The translations under genes were made by a program, and so were the position numbers. The notes under the pieces are model-generated. The model did not search any database. It had not been told where the DNA came from and saw only the letters and a program-made list of their open reading frames with translations. DNA of 64,000 bases from Amphibalanus amphitrite (lineage: Eukaryota > Arthropoda > Thecostraca > Balanomorpha > Balanidae): contig NW_024882203.1 in assembly GCF_019059575.1 (NCBI RefSeq), positions 186,001-250,000 on the forward strand, written 5' to 3'. Positions 24,910 to 34,935 of the stretch are shown here, one piece after another (the stretch's first letter is position 1; each line of letters begins with the position of its first letter).

Positions 24910-25111
24910 GTCTATGTAGACACTGCTTATGCGCTATAATTTGACATTGAACGTCAACTTTGAAAATTATGGCCGAAGGTGAAAAGAATGACTTGTTCGA
25001 AAAAACTATGCGTTGCGTATCTTTCTACTTGCATTCTTCTGGAAAACTAATTCAAAGAGTTATCATAATGTCCCGTATAACCTGACACACCGTATAACGT
25101 ATCCAAAATGG

Positions 25112-25112
<1 letters not shown>

Positions 25113-25168
<56 letters not shown>
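25113..25168. repeat. (TA)n microsatellite, about 56 bp
   Basis: Uninterrupted TA dinucleotides next to a minus-strand Penelope-like N-terminal fragment. Confidence 0.97.
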
Positions 25169-25172
<4 letters not shown>

Positions 25173-25472
25173 GTTAAACAGCACCGCAGTTTTGGCTGCG
25201 GTGCTGGTATTTGTCATTAGGTATGCATTAAGACTCAAGGGAGTTGGAAATGATGAAAAAGTGGAAAGTTAAAGTGATTCAGTGACCCAGTATAGTGAAG
25301 TGTAAGTGTATATGTATCTTCGTCACCTGCAATATTTGTAACATGGCTATTTTCAATATTTTGCAAATCAAAATAGCTACACTGACGACCATGTTTAGCG
25401 GTACTTTTTAGTACATTCCTTGAAAATGATTGTCTCAAATACAATCGAAACGCGTCGGAAAACATGACTTAA

Positions 25473-25730
<258 letters not shown>

Positions 25731-25734
25731 GTAT

Positions 25735-25882
25735 AATTAGGCAGAATATCTTCATTCAAACAATGACCATTAAAAATCACGGCATGTTGTGCTTTAGAAA
25801 GCTTTCTGTTGAGTTTTTCGATTCTTCTTATCAATGTTTTTAGGTCTGAATTCAAGTTGAACAATAGTTCACCGAGAGGCAT
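25735..25882 (-). pseudogene. Penelope-like element, N-terminal coding fragment, minus strand
   Basis: Reads MPLGELLFNLNSDLKTLIRR, then LNRKLSKAQHAVIFNGHCLN and EDILPNYTN before entering TA repeat. An almost identical copy lies in opposite orientation at 26671-26810. Confidence 0.55.
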
Positions 25883-26244
25883 GTGTCATCGTTTATATTG
25901 ACAAGTCATTGACGTTTCGGATAATCGACTATATCCATTTTCAAAATGATACAACGCTAGTTCTAACTAACCATAATCCATTTTGTTTATACTAAACACT
26001 AAACAGACACGCTGAAGAACCAGAACGCTGCACAAGCTCATTCACATGCTATCAGTTTTTAAACATGTTTCGAAATTTAAAAGAGTAAACACGAGCATAC
26101 ATAAATTGACATCTTCGTTTGCGACAGTTTTGCGGTAGGGTACTAAAAATTAACCATACCTATAGCGATAACCAGGCACTTGGTCAGACCTAACTAACAC
26201 ATATGAAACACACACGCACGCATACAACACGAACATACACTATA

Positions 26245-26570
26245 CCTTCAGCCCACCCCTCTTTGAGTGCGCTGACTCCACAGTGACAAATTGCATGTTT
26301 GTTGTACTTGTTTGTTGAGTATGGGTGCCTGTTCATGTATGAGTATGGCTTCCAGCACGCCCAGTTTCCTGGTGTCATGTGTCGAGGCGATGATTGTGGT
26401 GTTCTGTGTGAGTGTTCTTCGGGTGATCTGTGTGTTGTGTTCCCGCTGCATGTGGTCCTTTGGAGCCCCCTCAGACAGATGCATTGTGAGACGGCGAGAT
26501 AGAGATGTTGTAGTAACACCAATGTAGTCTACCGAAGGAAGCCTGCAATCTTCGTGTTTAGTATAAACAA
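26245..26570 (-). pseudogene. GIY-YIG endonuclease remnant of a Penelope-like element
   Basis: The minus strand reads YTKHEDCRLPSVDYIGVTTT then SLSRRLTMHLSEGAPKDH, and further on GVLEAILIHEQAPILNKQ. The YIG, the (S/T)LSRRL-MH arginine/histidine and the late E-xx-LI-(x)n-LN block are the pattern of GIY-YIG nucleases attached to Penelope-like reverse transcriptases, with the canonical GIY partly replaced by V-D-YIG. Upstream reverse-transcriptase sequence is missing. Confidence 0.8.
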
Positions 26571-26670
26571 AATGGATTATGGTTAGTTAGAACTAGCGTT
26601 GTATCATTTTGAAAATGGATATAGTCGATTATCCGAAACGTCAATGACTTGTCAATATAAACGATGACAC

Positions 26671-26807
26671 ATGCCTCTCGGTGAACTATTGTTCAACTTG
26701 AATTCAGACCTAAAAACATTGATAAGAAGAATCGAAAAACTCAACAGAAAGCTTTCTAAAGCACAACATGCCGTGATTTTTAATGGTCATTGTGGTCATT
26801 GTTTGAA

Positions 26808-26810
<3 letters not shown>
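26671..26810 (+). pseudogene. Penelope-like element, N-terminal coding fragment, plus strand
   Basis: Same protein start as 25735-25882 (MPLGELLFNLNSD...), with a 9-bp insertion changing FNGHC to FNGHCGHC before the reading frame enters TA repeat. Confidence 0.55.

Positions 26811-26890
<80 letters not shown>
26810..26890. repeat. (TA)n microsatellite, about 80 bp
   Basis: Uninterrupted TA repeat directly after a plus-strand Penelope-like N-terminal fragment. Confidence 0.97.
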
Positions 26891-26895
<5 letters not shown>

Positions 26896-27277
26896 GTATC
26901 CGATTGTGGGAAGTGTATCCTGATTTAATTCGAGTGCTACAGGCTTTGAAATACAGTCATACTCATCTAAGGAATTTTTCGATTTAGCGAGTACCCAAGC
27001 CGATAATTGCGAGCGGCCCAGGGCCGGGGCCCCAATTTGGCAATCTCAACTCAAAACTAATGCAAAGGTGGGATAGCCACTCGTATCTTCATGCACACAC
27101 CACAATAGCTAGCGATTTCATAGAAAGTGGAAAATCGGTACTTAGCGGATGCTTATAAGTCGTGCACTTACCTTAAACCTAAGCGTTGCCTTCCCCTTGC
27201 AGACATTCATCCTATGTGTGCGAATAAGGCTGTAATATAACTAGCGATATAATAGGGCTTGAGGGTGAACTTGCACC
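26891..27277. other. Intergenic, no gene seen
   Basis: No coding homology or repeat recognised. Confidence 0.45.
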
Positions 27278-28225
27278 TTAACCCTAGAACGCCTAGGGGG
27301 GGGGGGGTTGTATCAACCCCCCCCCTGAGGTTTTTCGGAAATAGTGCAAAAACGGCGGCGCGCAGCGCCGCCAAATTTTGGGTACCTTATGGGGCAACCT
27401 TTGCGCATCTTTTGCCGAAAAAAAATTGATCGGGTCATGTCAGGTCACGGAGTTATGACGTCATAAGAGGTACAGCCTCCGGCCGGATTTTCACAAACTG
27501 AGTGCCAACGCCCGAGGTTTCCTGCCGGTGGTACGGACATCGGTTGATGGATCGTGATGAAACTTCCCATGCATGTTGGGGCAAGTATTGGCTATCATAT
27601 GGTATAAGAAATTTGACCGGGTCAGGTCAGGTCACGGAGCTATGACGTCACAAGAGGAACAGCGTCCGGTACTATTTTTGAAAAGCGCCCGAACCACTAT
27701 TTTGCTAATTCTTGTCACCTCAATGGGAATATGCAGCAATATTAGCTTCTACAGGGAGCAAATGGACCTCCCAAATCCAAAAATACAATCAGATTTCAAA
27801 AATTTAAATTTTGATTTTTCGAATTTCTGCCGCCGACTGTGACCTTGCCGACTTCCGGCGCTCCCAACGCGCCATTTTTAGAGCTAGGGAAACGAAATAC
27901 ATACCAAACGATAGAGAATTGATCAAGGAACACGATAGTGAAGGTTTCAAGTCGATATCTCCCACCGTTTTGCCGCAATCGCCGCCGAAAGTTGAAAAAA
28001 GTCTATTTTTCCGAAAATTTGACCTTTGACCGGTCAAAAGTAGGTCAAATGTTGACCTAGGACCAAAAAATATACCACCAATCGCGAGATCTCGGCGAGA
28101 GCAATCCGTTGGTCTTTTCCGCTAAGCTCTACGACCTTCCGTTTCGAAACGCCAGGGGGGGGGTCGTAACAACCCCCCCCTGGTCGTTCGTGTTATGAGA
28201 AATGGCCTGGTCGTGCGAGGGTTAA
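27278..28225. mobile_element. TTAA-type hairpin MITE at the lectin stop codon
   Basis: Left TTAA|CCCTAGAACGCCTAGGGG, right ...CCTGGTCGTGCGAGGG|TTAA (28222-28225), a clean TTAA duplication. Hairpins at about 27296-27326 (G-run, ttgtatcaa, C-run) and 28154-28181 (G-run, tcgtaacaa, C-run). The interior holds GGTCAGGTCA repeats at about 27433 and 27620 and TGACCGGTCA at 28027-28036. The right TTAA supplies the TAA stop of the minus-strand lectin gene. Confidence 0.85.
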
Positions 28226-29286
28226 CCGCAAACGCCAGCCAGCACGCGACAAACGAGGGGCCGACCTTCGGAGCATCCATAATCGCTACCTCCGGTGGTT
28301 TTCATTTCGAGACAATTTTCATCTGTTCCACCATTCGGCTCCGGTGATCGCCATGCAAAAGATGAGGTGGAGTCCTCCACCGACTTCCACGTTCCCTCCA
28401 TTTCGGCATCCGATATTCCAGCCCAAGTAGATGAGGCCAGGCCGAGACTGTAGTAGACCAGCTTGAACGTCTCCATGTTGATGACGGGCGAGAGGCGGGC
28501 TCCAGGCTGCAGTCCCGCACAGTGATCATCAGCGTCCTGCCAGGCCATGGCCGTGGAGACGTAGTGGTAGCAGTAGTCGTCCACGAAGAGCCAGCCGGAG
28601 GGACAGGGGCTCATCAGCCGGCATTTGTTCGGCGCTTCGCAAACATAGCGTGACACTGCTTTTGATGATCGAAAGGCGCTATATTGCATTACATGATGGA
28701 ACCTTAGGTTGACGTGTCCAGGATCATGAGCGGCTTCATATATCGGTAGCTGAAACGAGACGGCTGCCCCGTCCGGACCGGTGAAGGTGCCGTTCTCCAG
28801 CTTTACACCAGTGAACTCTGGCCCTGCTGTGCGAGAGGGGTGGTACAACAGCCAGCTGCTTTCCTGTACGTCATTCGGCACTGCCAGGTCAGACTGCTCC
28901 CCGAGACTCTGACATGCCGCTCGGTGTGCGTCCCAGAGCTGCTCCGTGTCGAACACCCCTCGAAAGAAGCATCGGTCACGGAAGGGAAACCAGCCGGTTG
29001 AACAGGGAGACGTCGGAGGGTAGTAGTAGTCGACCGGCATCATGGTTCTGTTATCAGCAGTAGAGTTGTAGACCTGGTTGAACAGCTGACATTGTCCGCC
29101 GTCGGTGAACGTGAAGCCGACACAGCCGGACGTCCTGTTGCACCAGGCGGCGCAGCTGAGACGAGACGGCGCCGCAGACTCGGCCAGTGGTCCTGCGGAG
29201 AACACATCCAGCCTGCGGACGTACGAGGCGCCGGCCAGCAGCGCGCAGCTGAGGAGCAGCACGGTCAGGGGACGGAGCGCGTCCAT
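28222..29286 (-). CDS. Secreted PAN plus double C-type lectin domain protein, single exon
   Basis: 354 residues in one exon. Signal peptide at 1-20 (MDALRPLTVLLLSCALLAGA). A PAN/apple-like module spans about 24-88 with C45, C49, C55 and C66. Two C-type lectin folds follow: 95-216 (CSTGWFPFRDRCFF ... YVCEA) and 228-346 (CPSGWLFVDDYCYHY ... WAGI ... PLVCRV). The second keeps an EPN motif at 316-318, the calcium/mannose-type sugar site, but the usual WND partner reads SDYG, so calcium-dependent sugar binding may be weak; the first has neither motif. Likely an extracellular recognition or adhesion protein. The stop codon TAA lies within the TTAA target site of a MITE, so everything 3' of it on the mRNA is transposon sequence unless the 3' end lies beyond. 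No TATA box was found upstream. Confidence 0.85.
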   Translation of the reverse strand: MDALRPLTVLLLSCALLAGASYVRRLDVFSAGPLAESAAPSRLSCAAWCNRTSGCVGFTFTDGGQCQLFNQVYNSTADNRTMMPVDYYYPPTSPCSTGWFPFRDRCFFRGVFDTEQLWDAHRAACQSLGEQSDLAVPNDVQESSWLLYHPSRTAGPEFTGVKLENGTFTGPDGAAVSFQLPIYEAAHDPGHVNLRFHHVMQYSAFRSSKAVSRYVCEAPNKCRLMSPCPSGWLFVDDYCYHYVSTAMAWQDADDHCAGLQPGARLSPVINMETFKLVYYSLGLASSTWAGISDAEMEGTWKSVEDSTSSFAWRSPEPNGGTDENCLEMKTTGGSDYGCSEGRPLVCRVLAGVCG

Positions 29287-29637
29287 CGCGGCTGGTCGCT
29301 GACGAGTACCTGAGTGGGACCGGTATGCCTCACCCGAACATTGGCTGATGTTTTTTTTTTACAATATGCATTATGCATGCTAGTCATGCGGAAGCGACGA
29401 GCTGCACGAACAGACAAAGTAATGACATTGCGGAGTATGGCACAATAAGCGTTTGATGTTGAAATGTAACGTAATTTGCTAATGATCCGAGTCGAAATGG
29501 ACATGGAACGGGAATATACGTAAGTGGAATATTGTTTGCCCTGAAAGTAGTTCGGTCGCCATTTGGCAAACAAATTAGCCCAGTAAATTACTAATGATTT
29601 GCTTCGGTTGACAATGCAAACACATGGCCATCAGTCC
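29287..29637. other. 5' flank of the lectin gene, no gene seen
   Basis: No TATA box and no coding homology. On the minus strand, an acceptor-like ...cgtcag lies about 12 bp before the start codon, so a non-coding first exon further upstream is possible. Confidence 0.35.
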
Positions 29638-29870
29638 TTAACCCGCGCCCGGGTGGGCCTCTCTCTCGGTATCAGCCAACTTTGCCATGATGAATTGGGG
29701 GGTATTTAGCCACACCAAATTATCTCGGAAATTAAGAAAGCTAGAATGATGTGAAAAAAACCCTTTGATAGCTCCCTAAAAGATCTTTAAAAATCACAAA
29801 ACTAATTCATTGATGTCATCGTTAAAACTTTTCACAAATGCAATGCTAAAGAGATGCGTGATAAGCTACC
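29638..29870. mobile_element. Possible deleted MITE: left end only
   Basis: TTAACCCGCGCCCGGGTGGG has the terminal form of the MITE family, but no poly-G/C hairpin and no right end occur before the next TTAA at 29871. Probably a truncated or mostly deleted copy. Confidence 0.4.
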
Positions 29871-31034
29871 TTAACCCGCGCCTCACGGGGGGGGGGGATA
29901 TTCATAGCCTCCCCTCCCGTTTTTCTGCAATAACTTCCAAACCACTTGACGTATCGACGCCAAACTTTCAGTAACGTCGGCTGCATCAATTTGACACATT
30001 GTGCCAAACTATGAACTTCGTAGCTACCATAGTTCAGCCAAAAATGACGTCAGAGTGACGTCATATTCGGATTTCGACGCAAAACTTTGAACCACGGCAA
30101 TCGCTCCCAAGAGCTCAGTTTTGAAGCTAGATCCAATTTCTTTGCATGAGAAGACTTAGAATAGACTTGGCTATCAAACTGCTATCTCGGATTTTCAAAA
30201 TTCGGAAAATTTCGAAAATTATATATAATAAAATTCAAAATTTATATTTTTTTTAATTGACTTTTCGAAAAACCGGAATACATGTGATAGAACACATGGT
30301 TATGACTTAGGTACTCTAGCAAGTTTTAGCTAAATATCTTCAAAAATGGCCAAGTTATACGCATTAATGCAAAAAAATCACAATTATATTTTTCAAATCA
30401 ATTTTCAGTACGTTTTTGACATTGTACACCAATATGTATAAATAGCACCATCGTGCTCCTGAGCTCAAACTGCATCCGATAGACAAGTTTTTGTTGAAAA
30501 AAAAAATTCAACTTTGAAATTCGACCTTTTTTCTGAAAGTGACCTGACCTCAGCTATATTCAGATGAAAATGGCCTCAAATGACACAGGCGACACCGAAT
30601 TCGAAATCTATGGCCTAAATAGACCATAAAACATGTGTCACGTGACCGACTTATGACATAAGATTTCCGTGACCTATGATGACCTGACCCTGACCTGAAA
30701 ATCAAAGTACAAGTTTGGTACCATCTAAAGCATCTGTTCACGAGTGTGTAAACCAAAAATCAGCCTGATCTGACTTGTAAGACGGCAGCCAGAGCCCAAA
30801 AAGTGATCAAGCCAAATATCGATAATTTTTACTTTGACCTGACCTGTGACGTCATCGGTGGACTCGAGGTTAGTGAAATTAGGTTTCGCTCGACAGTTTT
30901 TCCGGGGCTATCAGATACCGTTTGAATTTTGACGATCGGCTCAGTAGTTTAGGAGTTCGGAGGGGGGGGGCTATGAATATCCCCCCCCCCCAGTGGGGCG
31001 TGTAATACACAGACCCCAGTGGGGCGCGGGTTAA
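29871..31034. mobile_element. TTAA-type hairpin MITE (CCCGCGCCCCACTGGGG subgroup)
   Basis: Flanked by TTAA at 29871-29874 and 31031-31034. Hairpins at about 29888-29927 and 30961-30993 (G-run, ctatgaatat, C-run). The interior has TGACGTCA sites near 30045-30065 and 30848, and TGACCT runs at about 30540 and 30670-30700. It is collinear with 42769-43949 and inverted relative to 39019-40212. Confidence 0.88.
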
Positions 31035-31357
31035 AAGAAAATGAAGGCGCAGTAAAACATATCTTGCCCATCCACCCTTGCCACAGCGCCACGTTAAGGA
31101 ATATAAAATATTAATTATCAAAAGTGTATATCTTTCAATGCGCAGTGCAGTGTCGCAGCCTTTTCACCGCACAGGCGGGTGATAAAGTTCAGACCACGCA
31201 ATGACTTACATAAGACAGTGACATTTCGTCGAAAAACCATGTCATCTGTTCTTACTACCCGTGATCATGGTCTGAATATATATAATGCCAAACGTTAGTC
31301 CTGAATTTCAGATCGGCAGTGAGTACCCCTAAATAAGTGCATAGATGTCCCGTCATT
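31035..31357. other. Intergenic, no gene seen
   Basis: No coding homology or repeat recognised. Confidence 0.45.
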
Positions 31358-32008
31358 ACGGAGCGAGCGAAGCGAGCGGAGTCTTACGTAGAATAACGGA
31401 AATTTCTGAGTATGAGCGGCCGGCCGGCCGTGCGGACGCTTTTGCGAGGCTTATATCTCAGCAACCACTTGACCGATTTACACGCGGTAATTTTTATAGG
31501 GTAGCTTCATTCCTTCTACCAAGTATTGGACTATTCCCGATGCATGTGGGTGACCCCTTATGCACGTGCCACGTGCAAAACGAAGAGGTGTCAGTTTTGC
31601 AATTGTTGCAATATTTCGGTAACTACTTGGCCGATTGCGCTGAAAGTTGGCATGTAGGTAGGCACCCACTAGGCACTGCATATCCATGTGCCAGAGTTGG
31701 GGTGCCGCTGCACGTGCGCACGTGCAGAGGTCGTTTCCAGATCTCGAGAACGGCTGGACCGATTGCGCTCAAATTTGGTACACAGTTAGGGACCGGTTAG
31801 TAGGGTGCCGTGCAAAAGCCAGTCGGGACCCATTTTGCACGTGCGCACGTGCAGGGTGCCGCTCCCAGATCTCGAGAACGGCTGGGCCGATTGTGCTCAA
31901 ATTTGGCACATCGCTAGAAACCGGTCAGTAGGGTGCCGTGCACAAGTCAGTTGGAGGTACCCCCTCGAAATTTCGCACGTGCAAGGCTCACCCTCTCGCT
32001 CGCTCCGT
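31358..32008. repeat. Tandem 128-bp repeat block bounded by a short inverted repeat
   Basis: The ends are acggagcgagcg (31358-31369) and its reverse complement (31997-32008). Inside are about four copies of a unit beginning like 'atctcgagaacggctggaccg': about 31452, 31611, 31739 and 31867, the last two exactly 128 bp apart. The younger units contain the perfect palindrome TGCACGTGCGCACGTGCA with two CACGTG cores. No protein homology; probably a non-autonomous transposon with internal tandem duplication. Confidence 0.7.
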
Positions 32009-32426
32009 TAGTCGCCCCAAAAGGCGCTATACTGGTACCTATGTTACGATTATCCAATGATATCAATTTATGTTACAATAGATACCCGTGTTTGGTCGGA
32101 GATCTGTTTGTGGATATGATCTGTTGTAGTTTGGGGCATTTGAAATGTTATAACTAGCATATTCTGTAAGAAATATATACGGATTACAGATGACACTGGA
32201 CCTCCCATATTCTCTTGTATGTATACCTATAATAGCTTCCAAATAACTGTTCGTGACTGCATTAAACGAATAGAATTAGGTGTAGTCCCATTGCAGCTTT
32301 ATTAGCATTATAATGCACAGTAACAATGACATTGTGTGCCAATTTTCAACATCTCGGTAACCTCAGAAACACATATCAAGGCAACCTTCATCAGACTAGT
32401 TTACATCAACACACACACGCAACTGT
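32009..32426. other. 3' flank of CAP gene 1
   Basis: No gene; contains the polyadenylation signal listed separately. Confidence 0.5.
32298..32303 (-). terminator. Polyadenylation signal of CAP gene 1
   Basis: AATAAA on the minus strand, about 125 bp after the CAP1 stop codon, a usual distance for a compact single-exon gene. Confidence 0.55.
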
Positions 32427-33107
32427 TTACTTAGGATCATACACTCTCTGACCGTAATAGTTTCCTCCGGGACCGTAGTTGCAGAAATAGAACCTCTCTA
32501 CATACCGGCCTCTTGGGCGTTTAGTCTCAACATATCCGCAGCCAATTTCTGTTGTCTTCGCCCAAATAATCTGAGTGAGATGACCGGCTTTACCCCCGCG
32601 ATATTTGAGATTACTCAGGGTAGACCGGACGTAGGGGAGCTCACTCGAGAACCAAGCGTTGGCAATCCTGTTCCTCCAGTCTTTAGCCTGATTGCCGGAC
32701 CAGGCGAAGTTTTGTCCGACGTATTTTCCAGGCAGGTTTCGGCACTGGTCGTGTCCAGTCTGGCACTGGTTGGCCCAGCGCTGTGCGATCCTGGCCAGTG
32801 ACGAGCTCCAGCGCAGGTTGGGCATGTACCGTGCCTCCGGCAGACCTCTGTTCCTGTGGGCACCCCTCTGGACGGCGCGGCGCAGGTCGTTGTGGACCCG
32901 CAGGATCTCGGCCCTGTCGGCAGCGCTCACAGAGCTGACGCGCACGGCGCCGCACGCTCTGGAGACTCTGGACGAGGTGAACCGGCACATGGTGTGCTGG
33001 CTCGGCGACCGGCACGAGGAGATGTTGCAGAAGTTTTGGGCAGAGCTCGGCTGGAGCGCGGCCAGCGCGGCCAGCAGCACACAAGAGAGGCGCAGGGGCG
33101 CAGCCAT
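32427..33107 (-). CDS. CAP-superfamily secreted protein 1 (antigen-5/PR-1-like)
   Basis: 226 residues, one exon. Signal peptide at 1-23 (cleavage near SSA-Q). A Cys-rich N-terminal stretch (about 27-52) precedes the CAP fold. The family signatures GHLTQIIW (175-182) and YFCNYGPGGNY (207-217) are intact. The four residues of the CAP cavity are present: His72 (VHND), Glu156 (FSSE), His176 (GH) and Glu187 (TTEIGCG). No C-terminal extension beyond the fold. CAP proteins are extracellular and bind lipids or metals or act in defence; some relatives are allergens, but nothing here points to venom. It is nearly identical to CAP2 at 61340 outside one internal patch (residues about 124-150). TATA box upstream, AATAAA downstream. 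Confidence 0.92.
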   Translation of the reverse strand: MAAPLRLSCVLLAALAALQPSSAQNFCNISSCRSPSQHTMCRFTSSRVSRACGAVRVSSVSAADRAEILRVHNDLRRAVQRGAHRNRGLPEARYMPNLRWSSSLARIAQRWANQCQTGHDQCRNLPGKYVGQNFAWSGNQAKDWRNRIANAWFSSELPYVRSTLSNLKYRGGKAGHLTQIIWAKTTEIGCGYVETKRPRGRYVERFYFCNYGPGGNYYGQRVYDPK

Positions 33108-33165
33108 GGTGACGCCGGAGGCTGCGAGTGCCGAGTTACGATGTCATGGCAGTGATGGCGGCGAC

Positions 33166-33172
33166 TTTTATA
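33166..33172 (-). promoter_or_regulatory. TATA box of CAP gene 1
   Basis: TATAAAA on the minus strand, about 60 bp before the start codon, which puts transcription start near 33140. CAP2 has a similar TATA box at a similar distance. Confidence 0.65.
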
Positions 33173-34935
33173 CCCGGGCTGTGCGTTCAGCTAATTGTCG
33201 CAGCGCCCACACACTGTCATTCACAGTTCAAGGCTTCAATAAGCCGGCTAGGCAACAGGGAACCGCTCACCCCGCAATGCTTCCTAGTAACTATTACATT
33301 TTATTAATTTGTGTTCTGACAGAAAATGAAAGTCATTTTACAGGAAACGCGGAGTCGGTAACGGACGGTAAATCAATATGCAAAGAACATGTGCAAGAAA
33401 AAAGAATATTTACAGTTTCGGCACCTCCTGATCACTGTGCATCAATATTGCCAGCTAGCCAACTATATAGCATAGACCACTATATATCGATGGCCTATGT
33501 CTGGATGTAGGTAGACCACCGTATAGTTAGTGTTCTATATAACCACATAGATAAATATTGGTCTATGCCTGTAGTCATCCACCTCTCGGTTCTCCATTGC
33601 GTGGTGTAAAGCACAGAAATCGGGAGGTTGTAACAGATGCATGTAAAGCATATGTTAGGACATCTGCATTGGTTCTGTGTGAATGTGTTGCCCAATTTCA
33701 TGACAATTGCAATGATTGCAGGGTCTGGAAGCATTGCAAGCATCGTCTGATCAGACGAATTCCATCTTTCCTAAGAGCTCAGGATTGTATCGAAGCCCGA
33801 CTTGCCAGCCGAATATTTGCTCCGCGAAATGGCGGATTCCGTTGCGCGTGTTGTTCGATCAGCGGTGCTATTGTTGGACCACATTCCGCATAACCTGCTC
33901 TATTCCCGGACCCCCATCAGAGCTCTCTGGTGAAGCAATTACACTAAATGAACAAAAAAGGAACACTGGTCCAAGGCACAATGGAAGCTATCAGAGAAAA
34001 ATGCCTGAATGTAATATCAATTAGACACAGAGCGATTGCGATTTGCGCTCGCCGCACAAAAACACACGGCTGGCATCGGCACGGTGCGTTTTTGGAGCGC
34101 CACATTGTCAGATCCACTCAAAGAATGTTGTCATTTCGCGGACGTAGTTTTGGCATCAGTAGAATCCTGAGCACTCCGCTACAAGGAGCTTAGATCGACT
34201 ACTTAGCTATATTATGTCTGTATAGCGAACTCGTGATGTTTCACTAAGCATTAGGTACATGACTAACAGGCCGATCGAACTTAAAGTGCACGTTTCCATC
34301 TAGCCTAGCAAGTGCAAGCGGGAAATCGCCTGGTGACACGAGCAACAAACAAATCTCACAAAACGCTTGGGGTCCCAAACTATTGTTTATCAAGTTTAGG
34401 ATCATATAATCTTAATATCAAACGGAGCCTGGTTTCCGAGGAAAATAGCGTGATAATTTTTTGCATGTAAGATACCCGTTGAAACATCATTATCTATAGA
34501 TAAAACCCACACAGATAACAATCCCTATGACCCCTACCATAGATAACAGTAGAACCCCTACATAAAACACATTTACACCTACATCGATGACATAGCGCTG
34601 TTCATGAGAAGCATGTCACAGCACCAAGACAATAATCATATCTACTATCTAGTATAACAATCAATGCTAACCCTACAACAGAAAAATAGCCCATATTACC
34701 ATTCACAGTTGCATCTCAGATCGGAAGTAATTAACAGCTCGTATGCGGCGTATAATACAATGAAACTGGCGCGACTGCCGCTGAAGTCGCCCAGAACAAG
34801 ACAGCTGTGACGAAATGGACCGTCCACGGCACTTGCTAGTGGAGCCTCGCGGTCCACGACTGAAGAAGCTTAGAAGTTGACGTCGCCTTCTTCGCCATTT
34901 TCGCGCTGGTGGACCTGCGTCGTCGACAGCACTAG
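33173..34935. other. Intergenic, no gene seen
   Basis: No gene is supported between CAP1 and NPC2a. A short RT-like string (YIDDIALFMRS, about 34578-34610) is too small and stop-bounded to call. Confidence 0.45.

Larger units (their letters stand above)
25750..26810. repeat. Large inverted repeat (arms 25750-25999 and 26554-26810)
   Basis: Arms of about 250 bp are nearly identical in inverted orientation; the right arm has a 9-bp internal duplication (ggtcattgt). The spacer of about 550 bp holds the endonuclease remnant. The arms contain ...tatccgaaacgtcaatgac..., similar to sequence that precedes Penelope-like ORFs. Confidence 0.9.

Noticed and set aside
34578-34610. YIDDIALFMRS, resembling a reverse-transcriptase active site
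   Set aside because: Only about a dozen residues, a stop close upstream and no flanking RT motifs; likely chance or an unrecognisable relic.
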